DNA of 64,000 nt from Pacificimonas sp036351775 (lineage in GTDB: Bacteria > Pseudomonadota > Alphaproteobacteria > Sphingomonadales > Sphingomonadaceae). Location of the stretch: NCBI GenBank assembly GCA_036351775.1, contig JAZBPX010000018.1, forward strand, positions 3,179-67,178, written 5' to 3'. Each line of letters starts with the position of its first letter. Within the stretch, counting starts at the first letter, position 1. This document shows positions 51,204 to 59,006 of the stretch, piece by piece. Under the pieces are notes generated by a model that was not told the origin of the DNA, ran no database searches, and was given only the letters and a program-made list of their open reading frames with translations. Both the position numbers and the translations under genes were made by a program.

Positions 51204-52583
51204 ATGCCGAAAACGCTCTTCGACAAGATCTGGGATACGCATCTCGTGGCCGACACGGCGGCGGGGGCGGGCCTGATCGCGATCGACCGCGTGTTCCTGC
51301 ACGAACGGACGGGCGCGGCGGCGCTGGGACGAATGGCGGAGATGGGGCGGACGGTGCGCGACCCGAACCGCGTCTTTGCCGTCATGGACCATATCATCGA
51401 CACGCGGCCGGGGCGCGGCGACGGCACGCTGATGCCGGGCGGCGAGGGCTTCATCACCGAAACGCGCGCGGCCTGCCAACGGGCCGGGATCACGCTGTTC
51501 GACGTCAACGACCGCGATCAGGGGATCGTGCATGTCATCTCGCCGGAGCTGGGCGTTGTGCTCCCGGGCGTGACGCTCGTTGCGCCCGACAGCCATACCT
51601 GCACGCAAGGGGCGTTCGGCGCGCTGGCTTGGGGCATCGGCTCGTCGGAGGCCGAGCATGCGATGGTGACAGGCACGCTCCGTATGGAGAAGCCGAAAAC
51701 CATGCGCGTGACGTTTGATGGCGATCTCGCGGGGGGGGTGACGGCGAAAGACATAGCGCTGCACCTCCTCAGCCGACACGGTGCCAGCGGGGGTTCAGGC
51801 CATGCGGTGGAGTTCGCCGGGTCCGCGGTCAGCGCGCTCGACGTGGAGGGGCGGATGACCCTTTGCAACATGGCGACCGAATTCGGAGCGATGGCCGGTT
51901 TCATCGCACCGGACGAGAAGAGCTTCGCCTACCTCGCCGGTCGCCGCTACGCACCGGCTGCCTTCGATGAACCTTACTGGCAGACGCTCAAATCGGACGA
52001 GGGCGCGGTGTTCGACCGCGAGATCGAAATCGATGCCGCGGAGATCGCGCCGATGGTCAGCTGGGGTACGAGCCCGGAGGAAGCCATCGCTGTGTCCGGC
52101 GCGGTCCCGCAGGGCAGCGCGCGGGTGCACGAGTATATCGGCCTGCCCCCCGGACAGCCCATCGCCGGAACGCCTATCGACGCGGCCTTTATCGGCAGCT
52201 GCACAAACAGCCGTATCTCTGACCTCCGCCGCGCCGCCGCGCTGCTTCGGGGCCTCCGGGTTGCGCCGTCCGTAACGAAGGCGCTGGTGGTACCCGGGTC
52301 GTCCGCGGTCAAACGGCAGGCGGAGGCGGAGGGTCTCGACAAGATCTTCGAGGCCGCCGGGTTCGAATGGCGCATGAGCGGCTGTTCGCTCTGCTTCTAT
52401 GCGGGCGGCGAGGGCTTCGCGAAGGGCAGCCGGACGATCAGCAGCACCAACCGCAATTTCGAGGGGCGGCAGGGACCGGGAATCCGCACGCATATCGCCA
52501 GCCCGGAAACCGTGGCCGCCAGTGCCATTGCTGGGGTCATTGCCGATCCGCGCGAACTCGCCACAGAGGCGGCCGCGGCATGA
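51204..52583 (+). CDS. LeuC-like hydro-lyase large subunit
   Basis: A 459-residue aconitase-superfamily large subunit. The [4Fe-4S] ligands are Cys333 in SCTNSRISDL and Cys394/Cys397 in SGCSLCFYAGG, where canonical LeuC reads GCSMCLAMN, so the substrate pocket edge differs. FVAPDSHTCTQGAFGALAWG and STNRNFEGRQGPGIRTHIASP are family motifs. ATG 51204 is used; an AGGAG lies 15 nt upstream. With no leuA or leuB nearby it probably hydrates or isomerises a pathway dicarboxylate such as a substituted maleate instead of serving leucine synthesis. Confidence 0.92.
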   Translation: MPKTLFDKIWDTHLVADTAAGAGLIAIDRVFLHERTGAAALGRMAEMGRTVRDPNRVFAVMDHIIDTRPGRGDGTLMPGGEGFITETRAACQRAGITLFDVNDRDQGIVHVISPELGVVLPGVTLVAPDSHTCTQGAFGALAWGIGSSEAEHAMVTGTLRMEKPKTMRVTFDGDLAGGVTAKDIALHLLSRHGASGGSGHAVEFAGSAVSALDVEGRMTLCNMATEFGAMAGFIAPDEKSFAYLAGRRYAPAAFDEPYWQTLKSDEGAVFDREIEIDAAEIAPMVSWGTSPEEAIAVSGAVPQGSARVHEYIGLPPGQPIAGTPIDAAFIGSCTNSRISDLRRAAALLRGLRVAPSVTKALVVPGSSAVKRQAEAEGLDKIFEAAGFEWRMSGCSLCFYAGGEGFAKGSRTISSTNRNFEGRQGPGIRTHIASPETVAASAIAGVIADPRELATEAAAA

Positions 52584-53188
52584 CACCCTTTCCCGTTCCG
52601 CTGACTGGCCGCGCCGCGCCGCTGATCGCCGACAATGTCGATACCGACACGATCATTCCCAGCCGGGAGATGCGAACGACGGGGCGTACGGGACTGGCGG
52701 ACGGACTGTTCGCCCCGTGGCGCTACAGCGATGCAGATGCGCGCAAGGAAAATCCCGACTTCGTGCTGAATCACGACCTCTACCGCGATGCGCGCATCCT
52801 GCTCGGCGGCGCGAACTTCGGTTGTGGGTCCAGCCGTGAACATGCGGTCTGGGCGCTTTCCGAATGGGGAATTCGCGCGATTATCGCAGCAGGTTTCGCG
52901 CCGATCTTTCGCGGCAACTGCATCCGCAACGGCATCCTTCCGGTGACGCTCGGGCGCGCCGTCGTTGAGGGTCTGGCGGGTGCCGCAGTCAGCATCGACT
53001 TGGCCGCGCAGACCGTTTCGGCGGACGGTGCCCGCTACGACTTCACCCTTGATGCGGAGACCAAACAGATGTTGCTGGAAGGCCTCGACGCCATCGACCT
53101 GACCCTGACCAAACAGGACGCGATCGACGACTGGACGGCCCGCGACCGCGCCGCCCGCCCCTTGGTTTACCTGGAGATTGCCACATGA
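52580..53188 (+). CDS. LeuD-like hydro-lyase small subunit
   Basis: A 202-residue swivelling-domain subunit that pairs with the LeuC-like protein. IADNVDTDTIIPSREM and GANFGCGSSREHAVWALSEWGIRAIIAAGFAPIF are the family signatures, and RGNCIRNGILPV is the substrate loop. The ATG overlaps the LeuC stop (ATGA), so subunits are made together. It is followed by an HMG-CoA-lyase-like gene with another overlap. Confidence 0.93.
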   Translation: MTPFPVPLTGRAAPLIADNVDTDTIIPSREMRTTGRTGLADGLFAPWRYSDADARKENPDFVLNHDLYRDARILLGGANFGCGSSREHAVWALSEWGIRAIIAAGFAPIFRGNCIRNGILPVTLGRAVVEGLAGAAVSIDLAAQTVSADGARYDFTLDAETKQMLLEGLDAIDLTLTKQDAIDDWTARDRAARPLVYLEIAT

Positions 53189-54105
53189 CCGAAATACTGG
53201 TTTCGGAGGTCGGTCCGCGCGACGGGCTGCAATCCATCGACCGCGTGATGCCGCTGGCGGCGAAGAAGCGCTGGATCGCCGCCGAGGCCGCCGCCGGGGT
53301 GCGCGAGATCGAGGTCGGCAGCTTCGTGCCGCCCAGCCTGCTGCCGCAAATGGCGGATACCGCGGAAGTGGTTAAGTTTGCGAAGACCATCGACGGGCTG
53401 ACCGTCGTGACGCTGGTCCCGAACGCGAAGGGCGCGCAGCGCGCCGCTGACGCGGGAGTCGATGCGATGAGCATTCCGTTCTCGATGTCGGAAACGCACA
53501 GCCTGAAAAATGTGCGGAAGGATCACCCGGCGATGCTGGCCGAGATCAAGGCTTGTGGAGAGGTCGCACGGGAACATGGAATCGGCTTTGCCGTGAGCCT
53601 GTCGACAGCTTTCGGGTGCACCATGGAGGGGGCGGTCTCGCCGGATGCGGTGGCGCGGCTGGCGGAGCAGGTTGCCGAGATGGGGGTAACGGATTTTAGT
53701 CTCTCGGATACAACGGGTTATGCCGATCCGGCGCAGGTCAAGAGCCTGACCCGGAAGGTGCAGGCGGCGATTGGCGCGGACAAGCTGACGACGCTGCACC
53801 TCCACAATACACGCGGCCTCGGCCTCGCCAACGTGGTGGCAGGTCTGGAGGAAGGCTTCACCACCTTCGACGCTTCGCTCGGTGGGCTGGGCGGCTGTCC
53901 GTTCGCGCCCGGCGCGAGCGGTAATCTGGTGACGGAGGACCTCGTCCTGATGCTGAACAGCATGGGACTGAAAACCGGCATCGACCTTGAGAAGCTGCTG
54001 GCCGTGCGGCCGATCCTGGAGGAGGCGCTTCCCGGCGAGCCGCTATACGGCTTTACGCCCGATGCCGGACCGATGCTGGATTACCGCGAGCGCCTGGCCT
54101 CGTGA
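53185..54105 (+). CDS. HMG-CoA-lyase-like aldolase
   Basis: A 306-residue TIM-barrel lyase of the HMGL-like family. EVGPRDGLQSIDRVMPL is the N-terminal metal-site motif, LHLHNTRGLGLANV carries the two metal-binding histidines, and GLGGCPFAPGASGNLVTEDL holds the signature Cys238. The family cleaves 3-hydroxy-3-methylglutaryl-CoA or related citramalyl-type CoA esters to acetyl-CoA plus an oxo acid. Placed between LeuCD and a CoA-transferase it probably does the final C-C cleavage of a branched hydroxy-diacid CoA. Confidence 0.93.
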   Translation: MTEILVSEVGPRDGLQSIDRVMPLAAKKRWIAAEAAAGVREIEVGSFVPPSLLPQMADTAEVVKFAKTIDGLTVVTLVPNAKGAQRAADAGVDAMSIPFSMSETHSLKNVRKDHPAMLAEIKACGEVAREHGIGFAVSLSTAFGCTMEGAVSPDAVARLAEQVAEMGVTDFSLSDTTGYADPAQVKSLTRKVQAAIGADKLTTLHLHNTRGLGLANVVAGLEEGFTTFDASLGGLGGCPFAPGASGNLVTEDLVLMLNSMGLKTGIDLEKLLAVRPILEEALPGEPLYGFTPDAGPMLDYRERLAS

Positions 54106-55289
54106 CGGACAGCGCCCCGACCCCGCTGAAAGGCCTTAAGGTCGTCGAGTTCACGCACATGGTGATGGGGCCGGCGGTCGGGCACATCCTCGCAGGCCTC
54201 GGCGCGGACGTCGTGCGGATCGAGCCGATTGGCGGCGACCGGACACGGCGGCTGCTGGGATCGGGCGCGGGCTATTTCCCTATGTACAATCGCGGCAAGC
54301 GCTCGATCTGCCTGAACCTGAAGAGCGAGGACGGGCTGGCCGTCGCAAAGGACCTGGTCGCGGGCGCGGACATTCTGGTTGAAAATTTTCGGCCCGGCGC
54401 ACTGGACCGCCTGGGCCTTGGCTATGAGCCATGCGCGGCGGACAATCCGCAGCTGATCTACTGTTCCGAAAAAGGCTTCCTGCCCGGCCCCTATGAGGAA
54501 CGCACGGCACTGGACGAAGTGGCGCAGATGATGGGCGGCCTCGCCTATATGACCGGGCCGCCGGGCAAGCCGCTGCGCGCCGGGGCGAGCGTGATCGACG
54601 TGACCGGGGGCATGTTCGGCGTGATCGGCGTGCTGGCCGCGCTGGAGGAGCGCCACCGCACCGGCAGGGGCCAGAAGGTCGTCGCCAGCCTGTTCGAAAC
54701 CACCGCCTATCTGGTCGGCCAGCATATGGCGCAGTTCGCCGTCACCGGAACGCCTGCGGCCCCCATGCCCACGCGCGTGTCGGCCTGGGCGATCTACGAC
54801 GTGTTCGAAACGAAGGACGAGCCGGTGTTCATCGGCGTGGTGACGGACGCGCTTTGGCAGAAATTCTGCGCGCTGTTCGGGCTCGATGAGCTGTGGGCCG
54901 ACCAGTCCATCCGCGAGAATAATGCGCGCGTGCAGGCGCGGGACCGGATCATGCCGCAGATCCGCACGCTGATCGGCGACATGACGCGGGACGAGGTGAT
55001 CGCGAAGCTGGACGGGACCGGCCTGCCGTTTGCGCCCATCGGCAAGCCCGAAGAGCTGTTCGACGATCCGCAGCTGGCAAAGGGCGGCATGGAACCGGTC
55101 ACGCTGGCGGACGGCACGGATACGCGCCTGCCGACGATCCCGCTGGAAATGGGCGGAAAGCGGCCCGTCCGCGCCCATGCCATGCCGGCGCCGGGTGCCG
55201 ATTCGCGCGATGTCCTGACCGCGCTGGGCTATGCCGAAGACCGTATCGAACGCCTGCTGTCCGCGGGCGCTGTTGGAGAAACGCTATGA
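54102..55289 (+). CDS. CaiB/BaiF-family CoA-transferase, 3
   Basis: A 395-residue class III CoA-transferase. LKGLKVVEFTHMVMGPAVGHIL and VVRIEPIGGDRTRR are N-terminal motifs and Asp138 in ERTALDEVAQMMGGLAY is the expected catalytic residue. It starts GTG overlapping the lyase stop. By position it activates the hydroxy-diacid produced by the LeuCD-like enzyme so that the HMGL-like enzyme can cleave it, as succinyl-CoA:hydroxymethylglutarate CoA-transferase does in other organisms. Confidence 0.93.
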   Translation: MTDSAPTPLKGLKVVEFTHMVMGPAVGHILAGLGADVVRIEPIGGDRTRRLLGSGAGYFPMYNRGKRSICLNLKSEDGLAVAKDLVAGADILVENFRPGALDRLGLGYEPCAADNPQLIYCSEKGFLPGPYEERTALDEVAQMMGGLAYMTGPPGKPLRAGASVIDVTGGMFGVIGVLAALEERHRTGRGQKVVASLFETTAYLVGQHMAQFAVTGTPAAPMPTRVSAWAIYDVFETKDEPVFIGVVTDALWQKFCALFGLDELWADQSIRENNARVQARDRIMPQIRTLIGDMTRDEVIAKLDGTGLPFAPIGKPEELFDDPQLAKGGMEPVTLADGTDTRLPTIPLEMGGKRPVRAHAMPAPGADSRDVLTALGYAEDRIERLLSAGAVGETL

Positions 55290-55894
55290 TCCGTACCGCC
55301 CTAGCGAGCGTGAGTCTGGCCGCGCTGTCCGCCTGCACCACTGTTCCCGCCGACACGCCCGCCCAAATATCGCTCGCGCAGGCCGAAAAGCGCGCCATTG
55401 ACGGCGTGATGACCGATGGATCGATCCCAACCGATGTGCGGCGCGTGTCGATCGTCGTGCGCGACATGGATCGCAGCCTCGCCTTTTACCGCGACGTCGT
55501 GGGCCTGGAGGTCAACTACGATGCGGAGGTTACGCTGTCTGGCGTCGCGCTGCCCGTTGGTGAGCCGAACACGCGCGCGCGGCTGGTGCTCTTGAATTCG
55601 AACGATCCCTATGTGGGCTGGATCGGGCTCCTGCACCTGCTCGACCCGCCGCTGGCCGACGAGCCCTATCCCACGCGCCTGTCACCGGGCAGCACGGTCA
55701 TCGTCCTGAACACGGACGACGTGCCGGGACGGTGCGCCGCCGCCGCGAAGCTGCCGCGCGTGACGATGACCAGCGAGCCGCATCTGCAGATCTATCCGGG
55801 GCGGAACGGCGGGCCGGACATCCGGGTCATGGGCTGCAACCTGCTCGATCCCGACGGCATCGCCATCGAGATGAACCAACTGCTCGACGACTGA
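55286..55894 (+). CDS. VOC-domain lipoprotein
   Basis: A 202-residue protein with a lipoprotein signal (lipobox LSAC at about residue 15) followed by a single vicinal-oxygen-chelate module: VRRVSIVVRDMDRSLAFYRDVVGLEV and GCNLLDPDGIAIEMNQ. VOC proteins are normally cytoplasmic, so a lipid-anchored periplasmic one is unusual. It is the last gene of the seven-gene plus operon and could act as an exported epimerase or binding protein for the substrate. Confidence 0.85.
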   Translation: MIRTALASVSLAALSACTTVPADTPAQISLAQAEKRAIDGVMTDGSIPTDVRRVSIVVRDMDRSLAFYRDVVGLEVNYDAEVTLSGVALPVGEPNTRARLVLLNSNDPYVGWIGLLHLLDPPLADEPYPTRLSPGSTVIVLNTDDVPGRCAAAAKLPRVTMTSEPHLQIYPGRNGGPDIRVMGCNLLDPDGIAIEMNQLLDD

Positions 55895-56275
55895 AGGACG
55901 GGCCGCGCTTCTGCACATCCAACGCGCGTGTGCATGCCTGACCTGTCAACGCGCGCGGGCGCGTCTAACCTGTCATCTTAACGCGCGCGGGCTCGCCTAA
56001 CCTGTCATTCCCGCGAAGGCGGGGATCCAGTCCTTCAATGCGTTTGCAAATCGCGGCGCGGTGCCCGCGACTGTTGCGGTCAATGGATCCCCGCCTTCGC
56101 GGGGATGACAATGAGCGTGCAGGGACAACGAGCTTGCAGGGGATCGCCCCCCAGATCACGAAGCGTTTGCAAATTGCGGCGCGGCGCTCGCGACTGTTGC
56201 GGTCAATGGATCCCCGCCTTCGCGGGGATGACAATGAGCGTGAAGGGACAACGAGCATGAAGGGGATCGCCCCGC
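55895..56275. repeat. Gene-free region with direct, tandem and palindromic repeats
   Basis: No gene is seen in these 381 nt. It starts with three imperfect direct repeats of AACGCGCG...ctgacctgtca type at 55921, 55948 and 55980. GTCATTCCCGCGAAGGCGGG (from 56005) pairs with CCCGCCTTCGCGGGGATGAC-type arms. Two near-identical copies of a 123-bp unit, starting GCGTTTGCAAAT at 56040 and 56163, follow; the second ends in the last codons of the DUF6356 gene. The region lies between convergent genes, so it may also terminate transcription. Confidence 0.85.
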
Positions 56276-56512
56276 TCAGATCACGAAGTCGAGCGGCTGG
56301 GGCAGCTTGCTGCGGTTGACGACCATGCGGCCGTGCAGGGTTTCGATCTGCTGGCTGCCGGTCTTCACGAACAGGAACGGGAGCAGCCCGTGCAGCATAC
56401 ACGCAAACCCGCCCAGCACCATGCGGATGCCGAAGCCGACCGCGTGCGCGAAATGTTCGCCGTAGCTTTCGCCGACGGATTCGGGATGTTCCGTGAAGGC
56501 CCTGCGGATCAT
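56276..56512 (-). CDS. DUF6356-family small membrane protein
   Basis: A 78-residue protein that matches the DUF6356 pattern I know from sphingomonads: IRRAFTEHPESVGESYGEHF, one hydrophobic helix FGIRMVLGGFACMLHGLLPFLF, then VKTGSQQIETLHGRMVVNR. ATG 56512 is used; longer reading adds unrelated sequence. Function is unknown. Its 3' end (DFVI and stop) is covered by a tandem repeat unit. Confidence 0.85.
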   Translation of the reverse strand: MIRRAFTEHPESVGESYGEHFAHAVGFGIRMVLGGFACMLHGLLPFLFVKTGSQQIETLHGRMVVNRSKLPQPLDFVI

Positions 56513-56615
56513 GCTGTCATCTCCCAGTGTTCCAAGACGGAATAGCCTGGCTGGACGGAAATATCCTACCAATTTTCTGGCGTACTGCGGAAAAGGCGGT
56601 TACTTTATCCCAGCC

Positions 56616-57101
56616 ATGGCCCGTTCCGCAGAACTTGATCCCATCGACTGGCGAATCCTCGCTGTGTTGCAGGAGGACGCCTCCCTGTCAGTGCAGGCGA
56701 TCGGCGAGCGGGTCGGCCTGTCGGCGAACCCCTGCTGGCGGCGCATCAAGCGGATGGAGGAGGCGGGGATCATTGCGCGGCGGGTGGCGCTGGTCGATCC
56801 GGCCAGCATCGGTCTTGCCATGACCGTCTTCGTCGCCATTCGCACCAACCGTCACGATCCGGAATGGCTGGCGGCCTTTTCGCGCGGGATCGCCGGGATT
56901 GCGGAGATTACCGAGTGCCACCGCATGGCCGGCGACATCGACTATATGCTGAAGCTGCGGGTGCGTGACATGGCCGATTACGACCGCATCTATCAGCGGC
57001 TGATCGCGGAGGTGCCGGGCCTGTCCGACGTGACGGCGAGCTTTTCGATGGAGGAGTTGAAGGCAACCACGGCGCTGCCCGGTCCCCACGGCGCGCGCTG
57101 A
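56616..57101 (+). CDS. Lrp/AsnC-family regulator
   Basis: A 161-residue regulator: N-terminal HTH (LDPIDWRILAVLQEDASLSVQAIGERVGLSANPCWRRIKRMEEAGII) and C-terminal RAM/AsnC ligand domain (ECHRMAGDIDYMLKLRVRDM, VTASFSMEELK). ATG 56616 is used. The family binds amino acids or related small acids and controls nearby genes. It lies 10 nt before the stop of the convergent second catabolic operon and divergent from the DUF6356 gene. No ribosome site is clear, so it may be leaderless. Confidence 0.92.
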   Translation: MARSAELDPIDWRILAVLQEDASLSVQAIGERVGLSANPCWRRIKRMEEAGIIARRVALVDPASIGLAMTVFVAIRTNRHDPEWLAAFSRGIAGIAEITECHRMAGDIDYMLKLRVRDMADYDRIYQRLIAEVPGLSDVTASFSMEELKATTALPGPHGAR

Positions 57102-57110
57102 CCGCAGGCG

Positions 57111-57917
57111 TCAATCGCCAAGCGCGCGGAGAACTTCCCCGGCGATGGTTTCAGCCGCCTCGTCGATGACCGCGCGGGTGACATCCAGGCGTTCGACCAG
57201 CGCGGCGTCGGGGATCAGGCTGGCAGCCCGGCGGGTGGCATCGAGAAGACCCGACCTGGTGGCGATCATGGTCGCGGGGCGCGTGAGCCGGACCAGCTGC
57301 CGCTCCACATCATAGCTGAAGGCGGCGTGGAAACCGCCGTTCATCGCCTCGCCGTGGCGCAGCTGTTCGGTGAACATCTCGAGGCTGCGCGCCATGCCCT
57401 GGCTTTCCACGCGGCGCTCGACACCCCGCGCCCAGACCTCGCCGAGGCTGTTAAGATCGGGTGTGAAACCGGGTGCGCGGGCATTGGTCTCGAGCAGCCC
57501 CGCCCGGGTCGCGGCGTCAAAGGCGGGCGTGTCGCACAGGACAAGCTGGTTGATGCGCGCGGGGGCGGCGATGCCCATCTCCACCGCGACCAGGCCGCCG
57601 CTGTGAAATCCGAACAGGTCGACCGGCGCGCCCGGGGACAGCATATCGGCGGCGGTCAGCATCGCGGCGGCATAGTCGGCGATGCTGGCATCGGCGCGGA
57701 ACGGGTCCGACCCGCCATGACCGGGAAAGTCCGGCGCGATGACCCGGCGGCCCTTTGCCAGGTGCGGCATGATGGCGGTGAAGGCGAGGCCGCTGAACGG
57801 TGCCGGGTGAAGGCAGATCAGGTCGGGCTTCGCGGCGGCACCATGCCCGCGCTCGCCAATTGTTCTCAGGTGAATCTGGCCGAAGGGGCCGTCGATGTAG
57901 GATTTGCGGATGCTCAC
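57111..57917 (-). CDS. Alpha/beta hydrolase
   Basis: A 268-residue hydrolase. GTG 57917 overlaps the upstream stop (GTGA). LICLHPAPFSG, VIAPDFPGHGGSD and the nucleophile segment LFGFHSGGLVAVEMG are present; the FHSGG elbow is the same as in the first alpha/beta hydrolase at 49287, so the two are probably related enzymes of the two clusters. The charge-relay Asp/His are not certain. It is the last gene of the second catabolic operon. Confidence 0.88.
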   Translation of the reverse strand: MSIRKSYIDGPFGQIHLRTIGERGHGAAAKPDLICLHPAPFSGLAFTAIMPHLAKGRRVIAPDFPGHGGSDPFRADASIADYAAAMLTAADMLSPGAPVDLFGFHSGGLVAVEMGIAAPARINQLVLCDTPAFDAATRAGLLETNARAPGFTPDLNSLGEVWARGVERRVESQGMARSLEMFTEQLRHGEAMNGGFHAAFSYDVERQLVRLTRPATMIATRSGLLDATRRAASLIPDAALVERLDVTRAVIDEAAETIAGEVLRALGD

Positions 57918-58984
57918 AGCAGCGTGGCGGCAATCAGGAACGCGGCGGCGAAGGAAACGAGGCTCGCGGCGGCGACGGGTGTCAGCGCGCGCCAGCCCGC
58001 CTCCAGCAAGAGGCCGAGGTTCGAGCGCATGGCGGTCGCGGTCACGGCGAGGAGGAGGAGAGCCTTTGAAACGGACAGCGCGGTGTCGGCCCAGTCGGCG
58101 GGGGCGGTGACGACGCTGTTCACGGTCATGACGAGCAGGAAGCCGGTGATGAACCAAGGCATGGCGAGGCGGCGCCAGGGCGACTTTGCCTCGCTGCCCG
58201 GACCGCCGGGGCCGCCGATCCACAGCACGGTCAGGGCGACGATGGGCGCGAGCATGGCCACGCGGGCGAGCTTCACGACGGTGGCGTCCGCTCCGGCCGC
58301 GTCGGAATAGCTGTAGGCACCGCCGATGGCCTGCGCGGCGTCATGGACCGACGCGCCGATCAGGAAGCCGGCCTGCGCGTCGGTGAAGCCGGCGATCTGT
58401 GCGAGGGCGGGGTACACGGACATGGCGATGGCGCTGGCGAGCGCGACGCCGACAAGGGTGACGGAAAAGCGCGCCTGGTCCAGCCGGTCCCTCCCGATGA
58501 CACCGTAAAGCGCGAGCGCTGCCGAGGCACCGCAAATGGCCGTGGCGCCGCCCGCGAGGATGCCTGCCTCGCGGCCCTCCCCCGCCCAGCGCGCGGCAAG
58601 GACGGCGGCGGCGAAGGCGGCGGCCATGACGGCGAACAGCCCGGCGAACGCGGTGATGCCGAGCGCGGCGACCTGGCCGAAGGTGACCTGCAGGCCGAGA
58701 AGGACGATACCGACGCGCAGGAAATGGCGCGAGGCGAAGTCGAGGCCGGGGGCGGTGGCCTCGACCTCCGACACGAAGCTGAGCGCGAGGCCGATGAGGA
58801 GGCCGAGGAGGATGATCGGGAAGCCGTAATGCTCCGCCAGCCACGCCGCCGCCAGCGCCGCCGTTCCGCACAGGACAAGGCCGGGCAGGTAGGCGGCGGG
58901 GCGCGGGCGCTGGGGCGGCGTGTCGGGCTCGTACAGCTCGGCGAACAGGTCGCCCGCGTAGAAGGCAGCCTGGGTTTTCTTCAC
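57914..58984 (-). CDS. YeiH/UPF0324-family membrane transporter
   Basis: A 356-residue inner-membrane protein with about ten helices. GLLIGLALSFV, HFLRVGIVLLGLQVTFGQV, AGGATAICGASAALAL and LIGASVHDAAQAIGGAYSYSD are the UPF0324 signatures. The family is annotated as a putative sulfate or sulfite exporter, so release of a sulfur oxyanion from a sulfonated substrate, or export of another small anion, is possible. It is coupled to the alpha/beta hydrolase and lies 22 nt after the MFS gene. Confidence 0.9.
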   Translation of the reverse strand: MKKTQAAFYAGDLFAELYEPDTPPQRPRPAAYLPGLVLCGTAALAAAWLAEHYGFPIILLGLLIGLALSFVSEVEATAPGLDFASRHFLRVGIVLLGLQVTFGQVAALGITAFAGLFAVMAAAFAAAVLAARWAGEGREAGILAGGATAICGASAALALYGVIGRDRLDQARFSVTLVGVALASAIAMSVYPALAQIAGFTDAQAGFLIGASVHDAAQAIGGAYSYSDAAGADATVVKLARVAMLAPIVALTVLWIGGPGGPGSEAKSPWRRLAMPWFITGFLLVMTVNSVVTAPADWADTALSVSKALLLLAVTATAMRSNLGLLLEAGWRALTPVAAASLVSFAAAFLIAATLL

Positions 58985-59006
58985 GGTGGCGCGCCCCTTA
59001 TCCCCA

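Noticed and set aside
51204..53188. Leucine biosynthesis leuC-leuD
   Set aside because: No leuA or leuB, altered FeS loop, and coupling to an HMG-CoA-lyase-like and a CoA-transferase gene argue for catabolism.
55921..56287. CRISPR array
   Set aside because: The repeats are 27-32 bp imperfect or 123 bp tandem units without regular spacers, and no cas gene is present.
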